This document shows, piece by piece, positions 8,852 to 17,870 of a stretch of DNA of 64,000 bases. The notes beneath the pieces are model-generated. The model was not told the origin of the DNA, did no database searches, and worked only from the letters and a program-made list of their open reading frames with translations. Numbering within the stretch: position 1 is the stretch's first letter; the number at the start of each line of letters is the position of its first letter. A program made the translations under genes and the position numbers. This DNA comes from Streptomyces reniochalinae (lineage in GTDB: Bacteria > Actinomycetota > Actinomycetes > Streptomycetales > Streptomycetaceae). The stretch covers positions 62,001-126,000 of the forward strand of contig NZ_QOIM01000042.1 of the NCBI RefSeq assembly GCF_003323735.1. Reading direction: 5' to 3'.

Positions 8852-8869
8852 TGAGCAAGCGCTTAGCCA
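8852..8869. promoter_or_regulatory. Possible operator upstream of second acyl-CoA dehydrogenase
   Basis: TGAGCAAGCGCTTAGCCA is centred on the palindrome AAGCGCTT and shows partial symmetry further out (outer TG/CA). It sits about 26 bp before the favoured GTG start. It resembles operators of TetR-type regulators of fatty-acid genes, but no matching regulator is adjacent, so the assignment is tentative. Confidence 0.35.
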
Positions 8870-8895
8870 TGGCCGAGGCGACGAGGAGGCGTGCT

Positions 8896-10053
8896 GTGCG
8901 CCGCACGGTGTTCAACGAGGACCACGAGGCGTTCCGCCGGACGATCCGCGACTTCATCGCGGATCAGGTCGTGCCCCACTACGCCCAGTGGGCCGAACAG
9001 GGCCACGTCCCCAAGGACTTCTACAAGAAACTCGGCGAGCTGGGCGTCTTCGGCATCGAGGTGCCCGAGGAGTACGGCGGGGCGGGCGAGACCAGCTTCA
9101 AGTACAACGCCGTCATCACCGAGGAGTGCGCCCGCGCGGGCGTCAGCTTCGGCGGTTCGAGCGTGCACACGGCGCTCTGCCTCCCGTACATCCTCAAGTA
9201 CGGCGACGAGGAGCAGAAGAAGCGCTGGCTGCCCGCCTTCGTCTCGGGCGAGATGATGACGGCCATCGCCATGACGGAGCCCGGCACCGGGTCCGACCTG
9301 GCCGGGATGAAGACGACGGCCAAGCTGTCCGAGGACGGCACCCACTACGTCCTCAACGGCGCCAAGACCTTCATCACCGGCGGGGTCCAGGCCGACCGGG
9401 TCCTGGTGTGTGCCCGTACCGCTCCTCCGTCGCCCGAGGACCGGCGGGGCGGCATCTCCATCCTGGTGGTGGACGCCAGGAGCGAGGGCTACGCGGTCGG
9501 CCGCAAGCTGGACAAGCTGGGGCTGCGCGCTTCGGACACGGCGGAGCTGTCCTTCACCGACGTCAAGGTCCCGGTCGAGGACCTGCTGGGCGAGGAGGGC
9601 AAGGCGTTCGGCTACCTGGGCCAAAACCTTCCGCAGGAGCGGCTCGGTATCGCGCTGGGCGCCTACGCGCAGTCGGCGGCGGCCGTGCGGTTCGCGCACG
9701 AGTACGTGAAGGAGCGGACGGTCTTCGGCAAGGAGGTCGCCTCCTTCCAGAACACCAAGTTCGTCCTGGCCGACTGCAAGGCCGACGTGGACGCGATGCA
9801 GGCCGTCTGCGACCGTGCTCTCGAAGCGCTGGACGCGGGGGAGCTGACGCCCGCCGACGCCGCTTCCGCCAAGCTGTTCACCACCGAGCTGGCGGCGCGG
9901 GTGATCGACAAGTGCCTCCAGCTGCACGGCGGGTACGGCTACATGCTGGAGTACCCCATCGCCAGCCTGTACGCCGACACCCGGGTGTCCCGGATCTACG
10001 GCGGTACCAGCGAGGTCATGCGCTCCATCGTCGCGAAGTCCATGGGGCTGTGA
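8896..10053 (+). CDS. Acyl-CoA dehydrogenase with relocated catalytic Glu (long-chain/isovaleryl type)
   Basis: FAD-dependent acyl-CoA dehydrogenase of 385 residues. AMTEPGTGSDLAG near residue 126 and RASDTAELSF near 211 form the FAD/substrate face. At the usual catalytic position the sequence reads RIYGGTSEV, with Gly 369 where most family members have Glu. The alternative base is present as Glu 248 in LPQERLGIA, the position used by long-chain and isovaleryl-CoA dehydrogenases. The GTG start was chosen over an upstream ATG because GAGGAGG lies six bases before it. It is probably monocistronic, serving fatty or branched acyl-CoA oxidation alongside the neighbouring operon. Confidence 0.88.
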   Translation: MRRTVFNEDHEAFRRTIRDFIADQVVPHYAQWAEQGHVPKDFYKKLGELGVFGIEVPEEYGGAGETSFKYNAVITEECARAGVSFGGSSVHTALCLPYILKYGDEEQKKRWLPAFVSGEMMTAIAMTEPGTGSDLAGMKTTAKLSEDGTHYVLNGAKTFITGGVQADRVLVCARTAPPSPEDRRGGISILVVDARSEGYAVGRKLDKLGLRASDTAELSFTDVKVPVEDLLGEEGKAFGYLGQNLPQERLGIALGAYAQSAAAVRFAHEYVKERTVFGKEVASFQNTKFVLADCKADVDAMQAVCDRALEALDAGELTPADAASAKLFTTELAARVIDKCLQLHGGYGYMLEYPIASLYADTRVSRIYGGTSEVMRSIVAKSMGL

Positions 10054-10189
10054 CCCCTCCCCGCCGCACGGTCGCGCACGCGCGGCGCCCGGTGCGCGCG
10101 CCGCACCACGGGCGTGCGAGCGCGCCTCGCCGTGCGCCTGTGATCTGCGACGTAACACCTGTGGACCGCTCCTCGGCAGAATCGGGCGC

Positions 10190-11197
10190 ATGAGCCAAGA
10201 ACTGACGTCCCTGCTCGACCTGCTCGATCTGGAGCGGGTCGAGCAGGACATCTTCCGCGGCAGCAGCCGTGCCTCCGTGGTCCCCAGGGTCTTCGGCGGC
10301 CAGGTGGCGGCGCAGGCGCTCGTCGCCGCGTGCCGCACCGTTCCCGAGGGGCGGCTGCCGCACTCCCTGCACGCGTACTTCCTGCGCTCCGGCGACCCCG
10401 GTGCGCCCATCGTCTACACGGTGGACCGGATACGCGACGGGCGCTCCTTCACCACCCGCCGGGTGGTGGGCGTCCAGCACGGGCAGCCGATCTTCCACCT
10501 GTCCGCCTCGTTCCAGACGTACGAGGAGGGGATGGAGCACCAGGAGGCGATGCCGTCGGCGCCGGACCCGGAGACTCTGCCGACGGCGGAGGACATGCTG
10601 CCGCGCTACCACGGCCTGTTCACCGATCCCCAGGTGCCCGAGAGGCTGTTGCGGGCGCGGGCCGCGGTGGACCTGCGCTATGTGGAGGCGCCGCCCTTCG
10701 CCAGTGTCGGCAGTCCTTCCGAGCCGCGCTCGCAGGTGTGGTTCCGCACCAACGGCAAGCTGGACGGCGCCTCGGACGATCCGATGCTGCACATCTGTCT
10801 GGCGACGTACGTCTCGGACATGACGCTGCTGGACTCGGTGCTGCTGGCGCACGGCAGGGGCGGCTGGGCGGTCGGTGACGTGGTGGGGGCCAGTCTGGAT
10901 CACGCCATGTGGTTCCACCGTCCGTTCCGTGCGGACGAGTGGCTGCTCTACGACCAGGAGTCGCCGACCGCGCAGGGCGGCAGGGGACTGGCCAAGGGCC
11001 GGATCTTCACCCGGGACGGCAGGCTGGTCGTCTCGGTCATCCAGGAGGGAGTGGTGCGCGTCCCGCGCTCGGAGGGCGGCAACGGTTCGGGGAGCGACGC
11101 GCGCGCGGACAGCGGAAACGTCCCGCGCGCGGACAGCGGCAACACCGCGGGGCGTGAGGGCGCTCAGCCCGCCAGTCCGGCCGCCGCGAGCACGTAG
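10190..11197 (+). CDS. tesB: Acyl-CoA thioesterase II (TesB)
   Basis: It hydrolyses acyl-CoA to free acid and CoA in the cytoplasm. It is a double hot-dog protein: the N-terminal half has VFGGQVAAQALVAA and LHAYFLRSGD, the C-terminal half MLHICLATYVSDMTLLDS, carrying the conserved catalytic Asp, and SLDHAMWFHRPFRADEWLLYD. The conserved part ends near residue 290. The remaining 40 or so residues are low-complexity with a duplicated RADSGN unit, and they run over the end of the convergent gene by 34 bp. It fits the fatty-acid theme of the left flank. Confidence 0.9.
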   Translation: MSQELTSLLDLLDLERVEQDIFRGSSRASVVPRVFGGQVAAQALVAACRTVPEGRLPHSLHAYFLRSGDPGAPIVYTVDRIRDGRSFTTRRVVGVQHGQPIFHLSASFQTYEEGMEHQEAMPSAPDPETLPTAEDMLPRYHGLFTDPQVPERLLRARAAVDLRYVEAPPFASVGSPSEPRSQVWFRTNGKLDGASDDPMLHICLATYVSDMTLLDSVLLAHGRGGWAVGDVVGASLDHAMWFHRPFRADEWLLYDQESPTAQGGRGLAKGRIFTRDGRLVVSVIQEGVVRVPRSEGGNGSGSDARADSGNVPRADSGNTAGREGAQPASPAAAST

Positions 11198-11988
11198 GCG
11201 GTCATCGGCTCGTAGAAGCGCGGGTCGACGACGTGATCGTCCAGGGGCACGGTGACCTCCAGCGTGCCCTCCGCCTCGCCGAGGAAGAGCGCGGGGTCGT
11301 TGCAGTCGGCGAAGCCGACGGTGGTCAGGCCCCTCTGGGCCGCGCGGCCCGCCCAGCCGTGGTCCGCCACCACCAGGTCGGGCAGCCGCTCCCCGGCCTG
11401 CTCCAGGCCGTGCAGGACGCCGGCCATCGGCTCGGGGGAGTGGGTGTGCCACAGCGAGGCGCCCCGCTCGTAGACGGCGACGCCCTGGAACTGCACGATG
11501 ACGCCCTCGTCCGCGAAGACCCGCAGTGGTGAGCGGACGATGTCGCAGCCGACGGCGCGCAGCGCGGTGGCGAGCGTCCCGTGCATGTCGAGCAGCGCTC
11601 CCGGGTGGCCGGTGGCGAACAGCACCCGGGCGCGTCCCTCGGCGGCCTTGCGCAGTTCGGCGGCGGCCCGGTCGAGCGCGGCGACCGTCAGCTCGGGGTC
11701 GATGGTGTCCTGGCCCGTGCGGTAGTCCGGGTCGTCGCTGACGCCGCAGCGCTCCGCCATGACCGCGAGCACGTCCTGTTCGTCGGCCCAGCGCTCGCCC
11801 AGCTCCAGACCGAGCCAGTAGTGCCGGTCGCCGTTGGCGAGCTTGCGGTAGTGGTCGAGGTTGTTCTCCCGCGGAGTGGCGACGTCCCCCGCGATCCGGG
11901 TGCGCACCAGATGGCTGAGCAGCTCGTGGCGGGTGGGCGCTTCCGGGAGCGGCAGAGGGAGCGACACGGGCAAGAGAGGCTGTGGCAT
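11164..11988 (-). CDS. Conserved phosphatase-like protein
   Basis: A 274-residue soluble protein that I recognise only as a conserved streptomycete family often annotated as phosphatase. Visible features are LFATGHPGALLDMHGTLA (a Gly-His-Pro turn followed by helix), a WHTHSPEPM His pair, VVADHGWAGRAA and a GFADCNDPALFLGEAEG loop, so several His/Asp residues are available for metal or phosphate binding. There is no signal peptide or membrane segment. It overlaps the tesB 3-prime end in the convergent direction and is divergent from agmatinase. The biochemical role is unproven. Confidence 0.65.
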   Translation of the reverse strand: MPQPLLPVSLPLPLPEAPTRHELLSHLVRTRIAGDVATPRENNLDHYRKLANGDRHYWLGLELGERWADEQDVLAVMAERCGVSDDPDYRTGQDTIDPELTVAALDRAAAELRKAAEGRARVLFATGHPGALLDMHGTLATALRAVGCDIVRSPLRVFADEGVIVQFQGVAVYERGASLWHTHSPEPMAGVLHGLEQAGERLPDLVVADHGWAGRAAQRGLTTVGFADCNDPALFLGEAEGTLEVTVPLDDHVVDPRFYEPMTAYVLAAAGLAG

Positions 11989-12100
11989 GGGGCCATTGTG
12001 TCTCGTACGGGCGCTCGATGGACGGAGTGTCCAAAAGGAGGCGTACGGCGCTCAGTACCGTCTAACGGTCCGACCAACCGTTCGGCCTACGCTCGACACC

Positions 12101-13117
12101 ATGACCAGCAGCGACAACTCTCCCCGCCACGCCTCGGACGACGCGCGCCCGCCGCGCGGCCCCGTCGACTCCTCCCGGGTGCCCCGCTACGCCGGTCCCG
12201 CGACCTTCGCGCGGCTGCCCCGGATCGATCAGACGGAGGGCCGTGCGGACGTCGCCGTGGTGGGCGTCCCCTTCGACACCGGGGTCTCCTACCGTCCGGG
12301 CGCCCGGTTCGGCGGCAACGCCATCCGTGAGGCGTCCCGGCTGCTGCGCCCCTACAACCCGGCGCAGGACGCCTCGCCGTTCGCGCTGGCGCAGGTGGCG
12401 GACGCGGGCGACATCGCCGTCAACCCCTTCGACATCGGCGAGGCCCTCGAGACGGTCGAGCACGCGGCCGGGGAGCTGCTGGACGCGGGCTCCCGGCTGA
12501 TGACGCTGGGCGGCGACCACACCATCGCGCTACCTCTGCTGCGCGCGATGGCCCGCGAGCACGGCCCTGTCGCCCTGCTGCACTTCGACGCCCACCTGGA
12601 CACCTGGGACACCTATTTCGGCGCTCCCTACACGCACGGCACCCCCTTCAGGCGCGCGGTCGAGGAGGGCGTTCTCGACACCTCGGCGCTCTCTCACGTG
12701 GGCACGCGCGGTCCGCTGTACGGGAAGCGGGACCTGGACGACGACGCCAAGATGGGCTTCGGCATCGTCACCTCGGCGGACGTGATGCGCCGCGGAGTGG
12801 ACGAGGTCGTCGACCAGTTGCGGCAGCGGATCGGCTCGCGTCCGCTGTACGTGTCGGTCGACATCGACGTGCTCGACCCGGCGCACGCGCCCGGCACGGG
12901 AACGCCGGAGGCGGGCGGACTGACCTCCAGGGAGCTGCTGGAGATCGTGCGCGGGCTGTCGGACTGCCACCTGATCTCGGCGGACCTGGTCGAGGTGGCT
13001 CCCGCGTACGACCACGCGGAGATCACCTCCGTCGCGGCCTCGCACACCGCGTACGAGCTGACGACGCTGATGACACGGCAGATCGCGGCCGCGCGCGGGA
13101 GCGCGTCCGGCGGGTGA
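12101..13117 (+). CDS. speB: Agmatinase / ureohydrolase
   Basis: It hydrolyses agmatine, or a related guanidino compound, to putrescine and urea. The Mn-binding ureohydrolase signatures are all present: GGDHTIALPLL, LLHFDAHLDTWD and SVDIDVLDPAHAPGTGTPE, followed by ISADLVEVAPAYDHAEIT. At 338 residues it has normal length. The ATG at MTSSDNS was chosen; the longer frame upstream is non-homologous and crosses the divergent gene's promoter. There is no partner gene for polyamine synthesis next to it, so the exact guanidino substrate is inferred. Confidence 0.9.
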   Translation: MTSSDNSPRHASDDARPPRGPVDSSRVPRYAGPATFARLPRIDQTEGRADVAVVGVPFDTGVSYRPGARFGGNAIREASRLLRPYNPAQDASPFALAQVADAGDIAVNPFDIGEALETVEHAAGELLDAGSRLMTLGGDHTIALPLLRAMAREHGPVALLHFDAHLDTWDTYFGAPYTHGTPFRRAVEEGVLDTSALSHVGTRGPLYGKRDLDDDAKMGFGIVTSADVMRRGVDEVVDQLRQRIGSRPLYVSVDIDVLDPAHAPGTGTPEAGGLTSRELLEIVRGLSDCHLISADLVEVAPAYDHAEITSVAASHTAYELTTLMTRQIAAARGSASGG

Positions 13118-13651
13118 GCGGCGCGCGGCAGCGGGTTCCGGCCGTGTTGCCGAGCGGGCACGGCCGGCCGTTCCCGCTCGTCCGTACGCGTGTGCTCAGG
13201 TCCGTACCGGTGAGCGGATCAACGGCGCAGGTCGGCGCGGACTTGACGGGGGACCGCCGCACACTGCGGCCTGTTACACAGTGCAACTGATTTAATACGA
13301 GACGTTACCGAATTTGATCGGTCGATGTGCATGCGGTGGAAGTTCTCGACAAACTGACGGAGCGATCCCGCGCGGGACGGCGGTGCGGAGCGCTGAGAAG
13401 AGCCGGCCTCGTGGGGGGTGCCGGCCTGAGCGCCCCAGGGACGCGCCGCCGGTGACCGGGGCGGCACGGGAAGAGCCAGCGGCTCGCCGTGCCGCCACCG
13501 GTCACTCTCCTGGAGTCCGCCGGGCGCCGCGGTTCGTGCCCCGTTTCCCGTTCAGTGGCCGGGCGTTGTGGTGGGGCTCGGTGCGTGCGGCTACCGTGCC
13601 GTCCCGCGGCACGGCCCGCCGCCCGCCCGCGCACCGCGAAGGGGTTCCACC
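13118..13651. other. Intergenic region with AT-richer patch
   Basis: No supported gene is found here. A patch around 13270-13330 is markedly AT-richer than its surroundings and could hold a promoter. Downstream lies a ten-codon frame starting ATGTGCATGCGG near 13325, too short to call. The last part leads into the small lipoprotein gene. Confidence 0.4.
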
Positions 13652-13849
13652 ATGCGTACGCGTATCCCGCTCGCCCTCGCGACCGCCGCCGTCGCACCGG
13701 CCGGCTGCGTCACGGCTCCGACGGCAGCCGAGGGGCGCGCGCCCGAACCGGGGGGCGCCCCCTCCCCACCGAGCGCCGTCCGTCGGGGCCGGGAGCCGCC
13801 CGCCCTGACCGGGCGACGATCCGCCTGGAATGAAAACCTCATCCTGTGA
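13652..13849 (+). CDS. Small putative lipoprotein
   Basis: A 65-residue reading frame with an AAGGGG ribosome site seven bases before ATG. The N-terminus is MRTR, then a hydrophobic Ala/Leu/Val stretch and a lipobox-like APAGC with Cys near residue 19, followed by a Pro/Ala/Glu-rich hydrophilic tail. This would give a short, extracellular, lipid-anchored peptide. It ends about 50 bp before the ABC exporter start and may be cotranscribed. It could also be the truncated remainder of a longer Pro-rich lipoprotein. Confidence 0.5.
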   Translation: MRTRIPLALATAAVAPAGCVTAPTAAEGRAPEPGGAPSPPSAVRRGREPPALTGRRSAWNENLIL

Positions 13850-13898
13850 TGTTGGGCCTTCCGCAGGCGGAGGCAGCGTCGAAGGGACGGGGAGCATC

Positions 13899-16800
13899 GT
13901 GGCCGTGGACAGTGGGGGCGTCACCCCGGAGAAACCGGGATGGGCCCGGCGGCTGGCCCGCTACTGCTGGCGCTACAAGCGCGCGGTGGTGCTGGCGCTG
14001 GGCGCCTCGCTCGGCGGCATGGGCGTCATGGCGCTCGTCCCGCTGCTGACCAAGGTCGTCATCGATGACGTGGTGGTCGGCGGCCAGGGCAGCCTGTGGA
14101 CGTGGATCGGCCTGCTGGTGGTCGCGGCCGCCGTCATCTACGTCCTCACCTACGCCCGCCGCTACTACGGCGGGCGGCTCGCGCTGGACGTGCAGCACGA
14201 CCTGCGCACCGAGATGTACCGCTCGATCGTCCGGCTCGACGGCCGCAGCCAGGACGAGTTGTCCACGGGACAGGTCGTCGGGCGCGGCACCAGCGACCTG
14301 CAACTGGTGCAGAGCCTGCTGTTCATGCTGCCCATGATGATCGGCAACGTGCTGCTGTTCCTCGTGGCGCTCGGCGTGATGCTGGTCCTCTCGCCGCTGC
14401 TCACCCTGGTGTCGGTGGCCGTCTTCCCGCTGCTGTGGTGGGTGGCCGACCTCAGCCGCAAGCGCCTCTTCCCTGCCACCTGGTACGCGCAGCAGCAGGC
14501 CGGCGCGGTCGCCTCGGTGGTGGACGGCGCCGTCACCGGCGTCCGCGTCGTCAAGGGCTTCGGGCAGGAGGCGCAGGAGACCGGCAAGCTGCGGGCGATC
14601 GGCCGCAGGCTGTTCGCCGGGCGGCTGCGCACCGTACGCCTGAACGCCCGCTACACGCCCGTCCTCCAGGCGGTGCCCTCGCTCGGGCAGGTCGCCATGC
14701 TGGCGCTCGGCGGCTGGATGGCCACCCGCGGCCAGATCACCCTGGGCACGTTCGTGGCCTTCTCCACCTACCTCGCGCAGCTGGTGGGCCCGGTGCGGAT
14801 GCTCGCGATGATGCTCACCGTCGGGCAGCAGGCCCGCGCCGGTGTCGAGCGGGTGTACGACCTGATCGACACCGAGCCGCAGATGGCCGAGAGCCCGTAC
14901 GCGCGCGAGCTGCCCGAGGCCACCGACGCCTCGATCGAGTTCGCGGACGTCACCTTCGGCTACACGGCGGGCGACCCGGTGCTGGACGGCTTCAGCCTGC
15001 GCGTCGAGCCCGGTGAGACGGTCGCCCTGGTGGGCGCCAGCGGCAGCGGCAAGTCCACCGTCTCGATGCTGCTGCCGCGCTACTACGACGTGACGGGCGG
15101 CGCCGTGCGCGTCGGCGGCCAGGACGTGCGCGAGCTGACGCTGGACTCGCTGCGCTCCGCGATCGGGCTCGTGCCCGAGAACCCCTTCCTGTTCTCCTCC
15201 TCGCTGCGCGAGAACATCGCCTACGGCGCGCCGGACGCCACCGACGAGCAGATCCGCGCCGCCGCCCGGGCCGCACAGGCCGACCGCTTCATCAACGAGC
15301 TGCCCGACGGCTACGAGACCGCCGTCGGCGAGCAGGGCCTGACCCTCTCCGGCGGCCAGCGCCAGCGCATCGCCCTGGCCCGCGCACTGATCACCGACCC
15401 GCGGCTGCTCCTGCTGGACGACGCGACCTCGGCCGTCGACGCGCGCGTCGAGCACGAGATCCACGAGGCGCTGCGCGGCGTGATGGCGGGCCGTACGACG
15501 CTGCTGATCGCGCACCGCCAGTCCACCCTCGCGCTGGCCGACCGGATCGCCGTCCTCGACGACGGCCGGCTGGCCGACATCGGCACCCACGAGGAGCTGA
15601 CGCGCCGCTGCGCCCTCTACCGCAGGCTGCTGACCGACCCGGACGAGCTGGGCGACGTACGCCGCGACCCGGCCGGCCTCGCCGCGTCCCAGGACGAGCG
15701 GGCCGACCGCGGTGACCAGGGGATCACCCCCGAACTGTGGGTGCGCGAGGACGACCCCGACGCTCCCGGTGCCGCCGCGGGCGGCGCGGGCGTCACCGCG
15801 GCCCAGGCGGGACGGCCAGGTACCTTCGCCTCCGAGCTGGCGGGCCTGCCCGGCAGCCCCGAACTGCTCGCCAGGGTGGCCGCGCTGCCGCCCGCGGACG
15901 ACACACCGGACGTCGACGAGGAGCGGGCCGAGCGCGCGGAGGAGAGCTACGGGCTGCGCAGGCTGCTGCGCGGCTTCGGTGTCGCCCTGCTCGTCGCGCT
16001 GGTCTTCGCGGCGCTGGACGCCGGCTTCGGGCTGCTGCTGCCCGTACTGATCCGGCACGGCATCGACGACGGCGTGGAGCAGGGCGCGCTGGGCGCCGTC
16101 TGGTTCGCCTCGGGGCTGGCGCTCGCGGTGGTCGTCGCACAGTGGGGCGCGCAGGTCGGCTCGCTGCTGCTGACCGGGCGCACCGGGGAGCGCGTGCTGT
16201 ACGCCCTGCGGGTGAAGATCTTCGCTCAGTTGCAGCGGCTCGGCCTGGACTACTACGAACGCCACCTGGCCGGCGCCGTGATGACGCGCATGACGACCGA
16301 CGTGGACGCCCTCTCGACGTTCCTCCAGACCGGTCTTGTCACCGCGGTCGTCTCGCTGTTCACGTTCCTGGGCATCATGGTCGCGCTGCTGCTGCTCGAC
16401 CTCCAGCTCGCCCTGGTCGTCTTCGCGACGCTGCCGTTGCTGGTCGTCGGCACCGTCTTCTTCCGGCGCCAGAGCGTCAAGGCCTACGAACTGGCGCGCG
16501 AGCGCGTCAGCGTCGTCAACGCCGACCTCCAGGAGTCCGTGGCCGGGCTGCGGATGGTGCAGGCCTTCCGCGGAGAGGAGCGCGGCGCCGACCAGTTCGA
16601 GCGGCGCAGCGACGGCTACCGGCAGGCCCGGGTGCGCGGCCAGTGGCTGATCTCCGTCTACTTCCCCTTCGTGCAGCTCCTGGCCTCCCTGGCGACCGCC
16701 TCCGTACTCGTCGTCGGCGCCACGAGGGTGGAAAACGGCACCCTGACGGCGGGCGCGCTGGTGGCCTACCTGCTCTACATCGAGCTGTTCTTCGCCCCCG

Positions 16801-17723
16801 TCCAGCAGCTCTCGCAGGTCTTCGACGGGTACCAGCAGGCGGCCGTCTCCCTGCGCCGCATCCAGGAGCTGCTGCGCGAGGAGAGCACCACACCGGTACC
16901 CGCCGCCGCGCACGAGCCGGGGGCGCTGCGCGGCGAGATCGAGTTCCGCGACGTCCACTTCCGGTACGCCACGGCCGACCCGGCGGGGGAGCAGAAGCAG
17001 GAGCGGGCGCTCGACGACGTCCGGCTGACCATCCCCGCGGGCCAGACCGTCGCCTTCGTGGGGGAGACCGGAGCGGGCAAGTCCACCCTCGTCAAGCTCG
17101 TAGCCAGGTTCTACGACCCGAGCGAGGGCGCCGTCCTGGTCGACGGCCACGACCTGCGCGAGGTCGATCTGACCGCCTACCGGCACCGGATCGGGGTCGT
17201 ACCGCAGGAGCCCTACCTCTTCCCCGGAACGGTGCGGGACGCCATCGCCTACGGGCGGATGGACGCCACCGACGCCGAGGTCGAGGCCGCGGCGCGGGCC
17301 GTCGGCGCGCACGAGATGATCGCCTCGCTGTCCGGGGGCTACCTGCACGAGGTGGACGAGCGCGGCCGCAACCTGTCCGCGGGGCAGCGGCAGTTGCTCG
17401 CCCTGGCGCGGGCCGAGCTGGTGGGCCCGAGCATCCTGCTGCTGGACGAGGCCACCGCGGCGCTGGACCTGGCGACCGAGTCACTGGTCAACCAGGCGAC
17501 CGACCGGCTGGCGGGGTCCCGCACCACCCTGGTGGTCGCCCACCGGCTGACCACCGCGGCACGGGCCGACCGGGTCGTCGTCCTCGACCACGGCCGCGTC
17601 GTGGAGGACGGCACGCATCAAGAACTGCTGGCCGCGCGGGGCCGGTACGCGCAGCTGTGGCGCACCTTCGCGGGCGAGCCCGCCACGGGCACGGGCGGCG
17701 ACCCGGAGCACGCGATGGTGTAG
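13899..17723 (+). CDS. Fused two-module ABC exporter (TMD-NBD-TMD-NBD)
   Basis: A single chain of 1274 residues carrying both halves of a type IV ABC exporter. Module 1 has a six-helix membrane domain and an NBD with Walker A GASGSGKST near residue 380, LSGGQRQR, and Walker B LLLLDDATSAVD, in which the catalytic Glu is Asp. A linker of about 130 residues follows. Module 2 has a further membrane domain and an NBD with GETGAGKST near 1055, a variant signature LSAGQRQ and canonical LLLDEATAALD. The GTG start follows GGGGAG at good spacing. Substrate is unknown; drug or lipid export is likely. Heterodimeric exporters commonly have one degenerate ATP site. Confidence 0.92.
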   Translation: MAVDSGGVTPEKPGWARRLARYCWRYKRAVVLALGASLGGMGVMALVPLLTKVVIDDVVVGGQGSLWTWIGLLVVAAAVIYVLTYARRYYGGRLALDVQHDLRTEMYRSIVRLDGRSQDELSTGQVVGRGTSDLQLVQSLLFMLPMMIGNVLLFLVALGVMLVLSPLLTLVSVAVFPLLWWVADLSRKRLFPATWYAQQQAGAVASVVDGAVTGVRVVKGFGQEAQETGKLRAIGRRLFAGRLRTVRLNARYTPVLQAVPSLGQVAMLALGGWMATRGQITLGTFVAFSTYLAQLVGPVRMLAMMLTVGQQARAGVERVYDLIDTEPQMAESPYARELPEATDASIEFADVTFGYTAGDPVLDGFSLRVEPGETVALVGASGSGKSTVSMLLPRYYDVTGGAVRVGGQDVRELTLDSLRSAIGLVPENPFLFSSSLRENIAYGAPDATDEQIRAAARAAQADRFINELPDGYETAVGEQGLTLSGGQRQRIALARALITDPRLLLLDDATSAVDARVEHEIHEALRGVMAGRTTLLIAHRQSTLALADRIAVLDDGRLADIGTHEELTRRCALYRRLLTDPDELGDVRRDPAGLAASQDERADRGDQGITPELWVREDDPDAPGAAAGGAGVTAAQAGRPGTFASELAGLPGSPELLARVAALPPADDTPDVDEERAERAEESYGLRRLLRGFGVALLVALVFAALDAGFGLLLPVLIRHGIDDGVEQGALGAVWFASGLALAVVVAQWGAQVGSLLLTGRTGERVLYALRVKIFAQLQRLGLDYYERHLAGAVMTRMTTDVDALSTFLQTGLVTAVVSLFTFLGIMVALLLLDLQLALVVFATLPLLVVGTVFFRRQSVKAYELARERVSVVNADLQESVAGLRMVQAFRGEERGADQFERRSDGYRQARVRGQWLISVYFPFVQLLASLATASVLVVGATRVENGTLTAGALVAYLLYIELFFAPVQQLSQVFDGYQQAAVSLRRIQELLREESTTPVPAAAHEPGALRGEIEFRDVHFRYATADPAGEQKQERALDDVRLTIPAGQTVAFVGETGAGKSTLVKLVARFYDPSEGAVLVDGHDLREVDLTAYRHRIGVVPQEPYLFPGTVRDAIAYGRMDATDAEVEAAARAVGAHEMIASLSGGYLHEVDERGRNLSAGQRQLLALARAELVGPSILLLDEATAALDLATESLVNQATDRLAGSRTTLVVAHRLTTAARADRVVVLDHGRVVEDGTHQELLAARGRYAQLWRTFAGEPATGTGGDPEHAMV

Positions 17724-17789
17724 CGCTTCTCCCGCGGACCCTGCCAGGGCGCCCCGAGGGGGCGCGGGGTACGGCGCGGCAAACCCCCG

Positions 17790-17819
17790 CCCGCCCGCGG
17801 ACCCGATTCCGCGGGCGGG
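17790..17819. terminator. Bidirectional terminator hairpin
   Basis: A perfect 12-bp stem CCCGCCCGCGGA with a six-base loop lies between the convergent ABC exporter and the small leftward gene. A second GC-rich inverted repeat lies a little upstream, around 17748-17768. Confidence 0.65.
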
Positions 17820-17870
17820 TGGCATTCCCGTGTCGGGGCACGCTGCTGAGGTACGCGCGGGCCGCCGCAC

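Noticed and set aside
13839..17348. A very long leftward open frame antisense to the ABC exporter
   Set aside because: Its translation is rich in Gln, Arg, Gly, Asp and His with no family motifs, the typical shadow of a high-GC coding sequence; the rightward frame has complete ABC domains.
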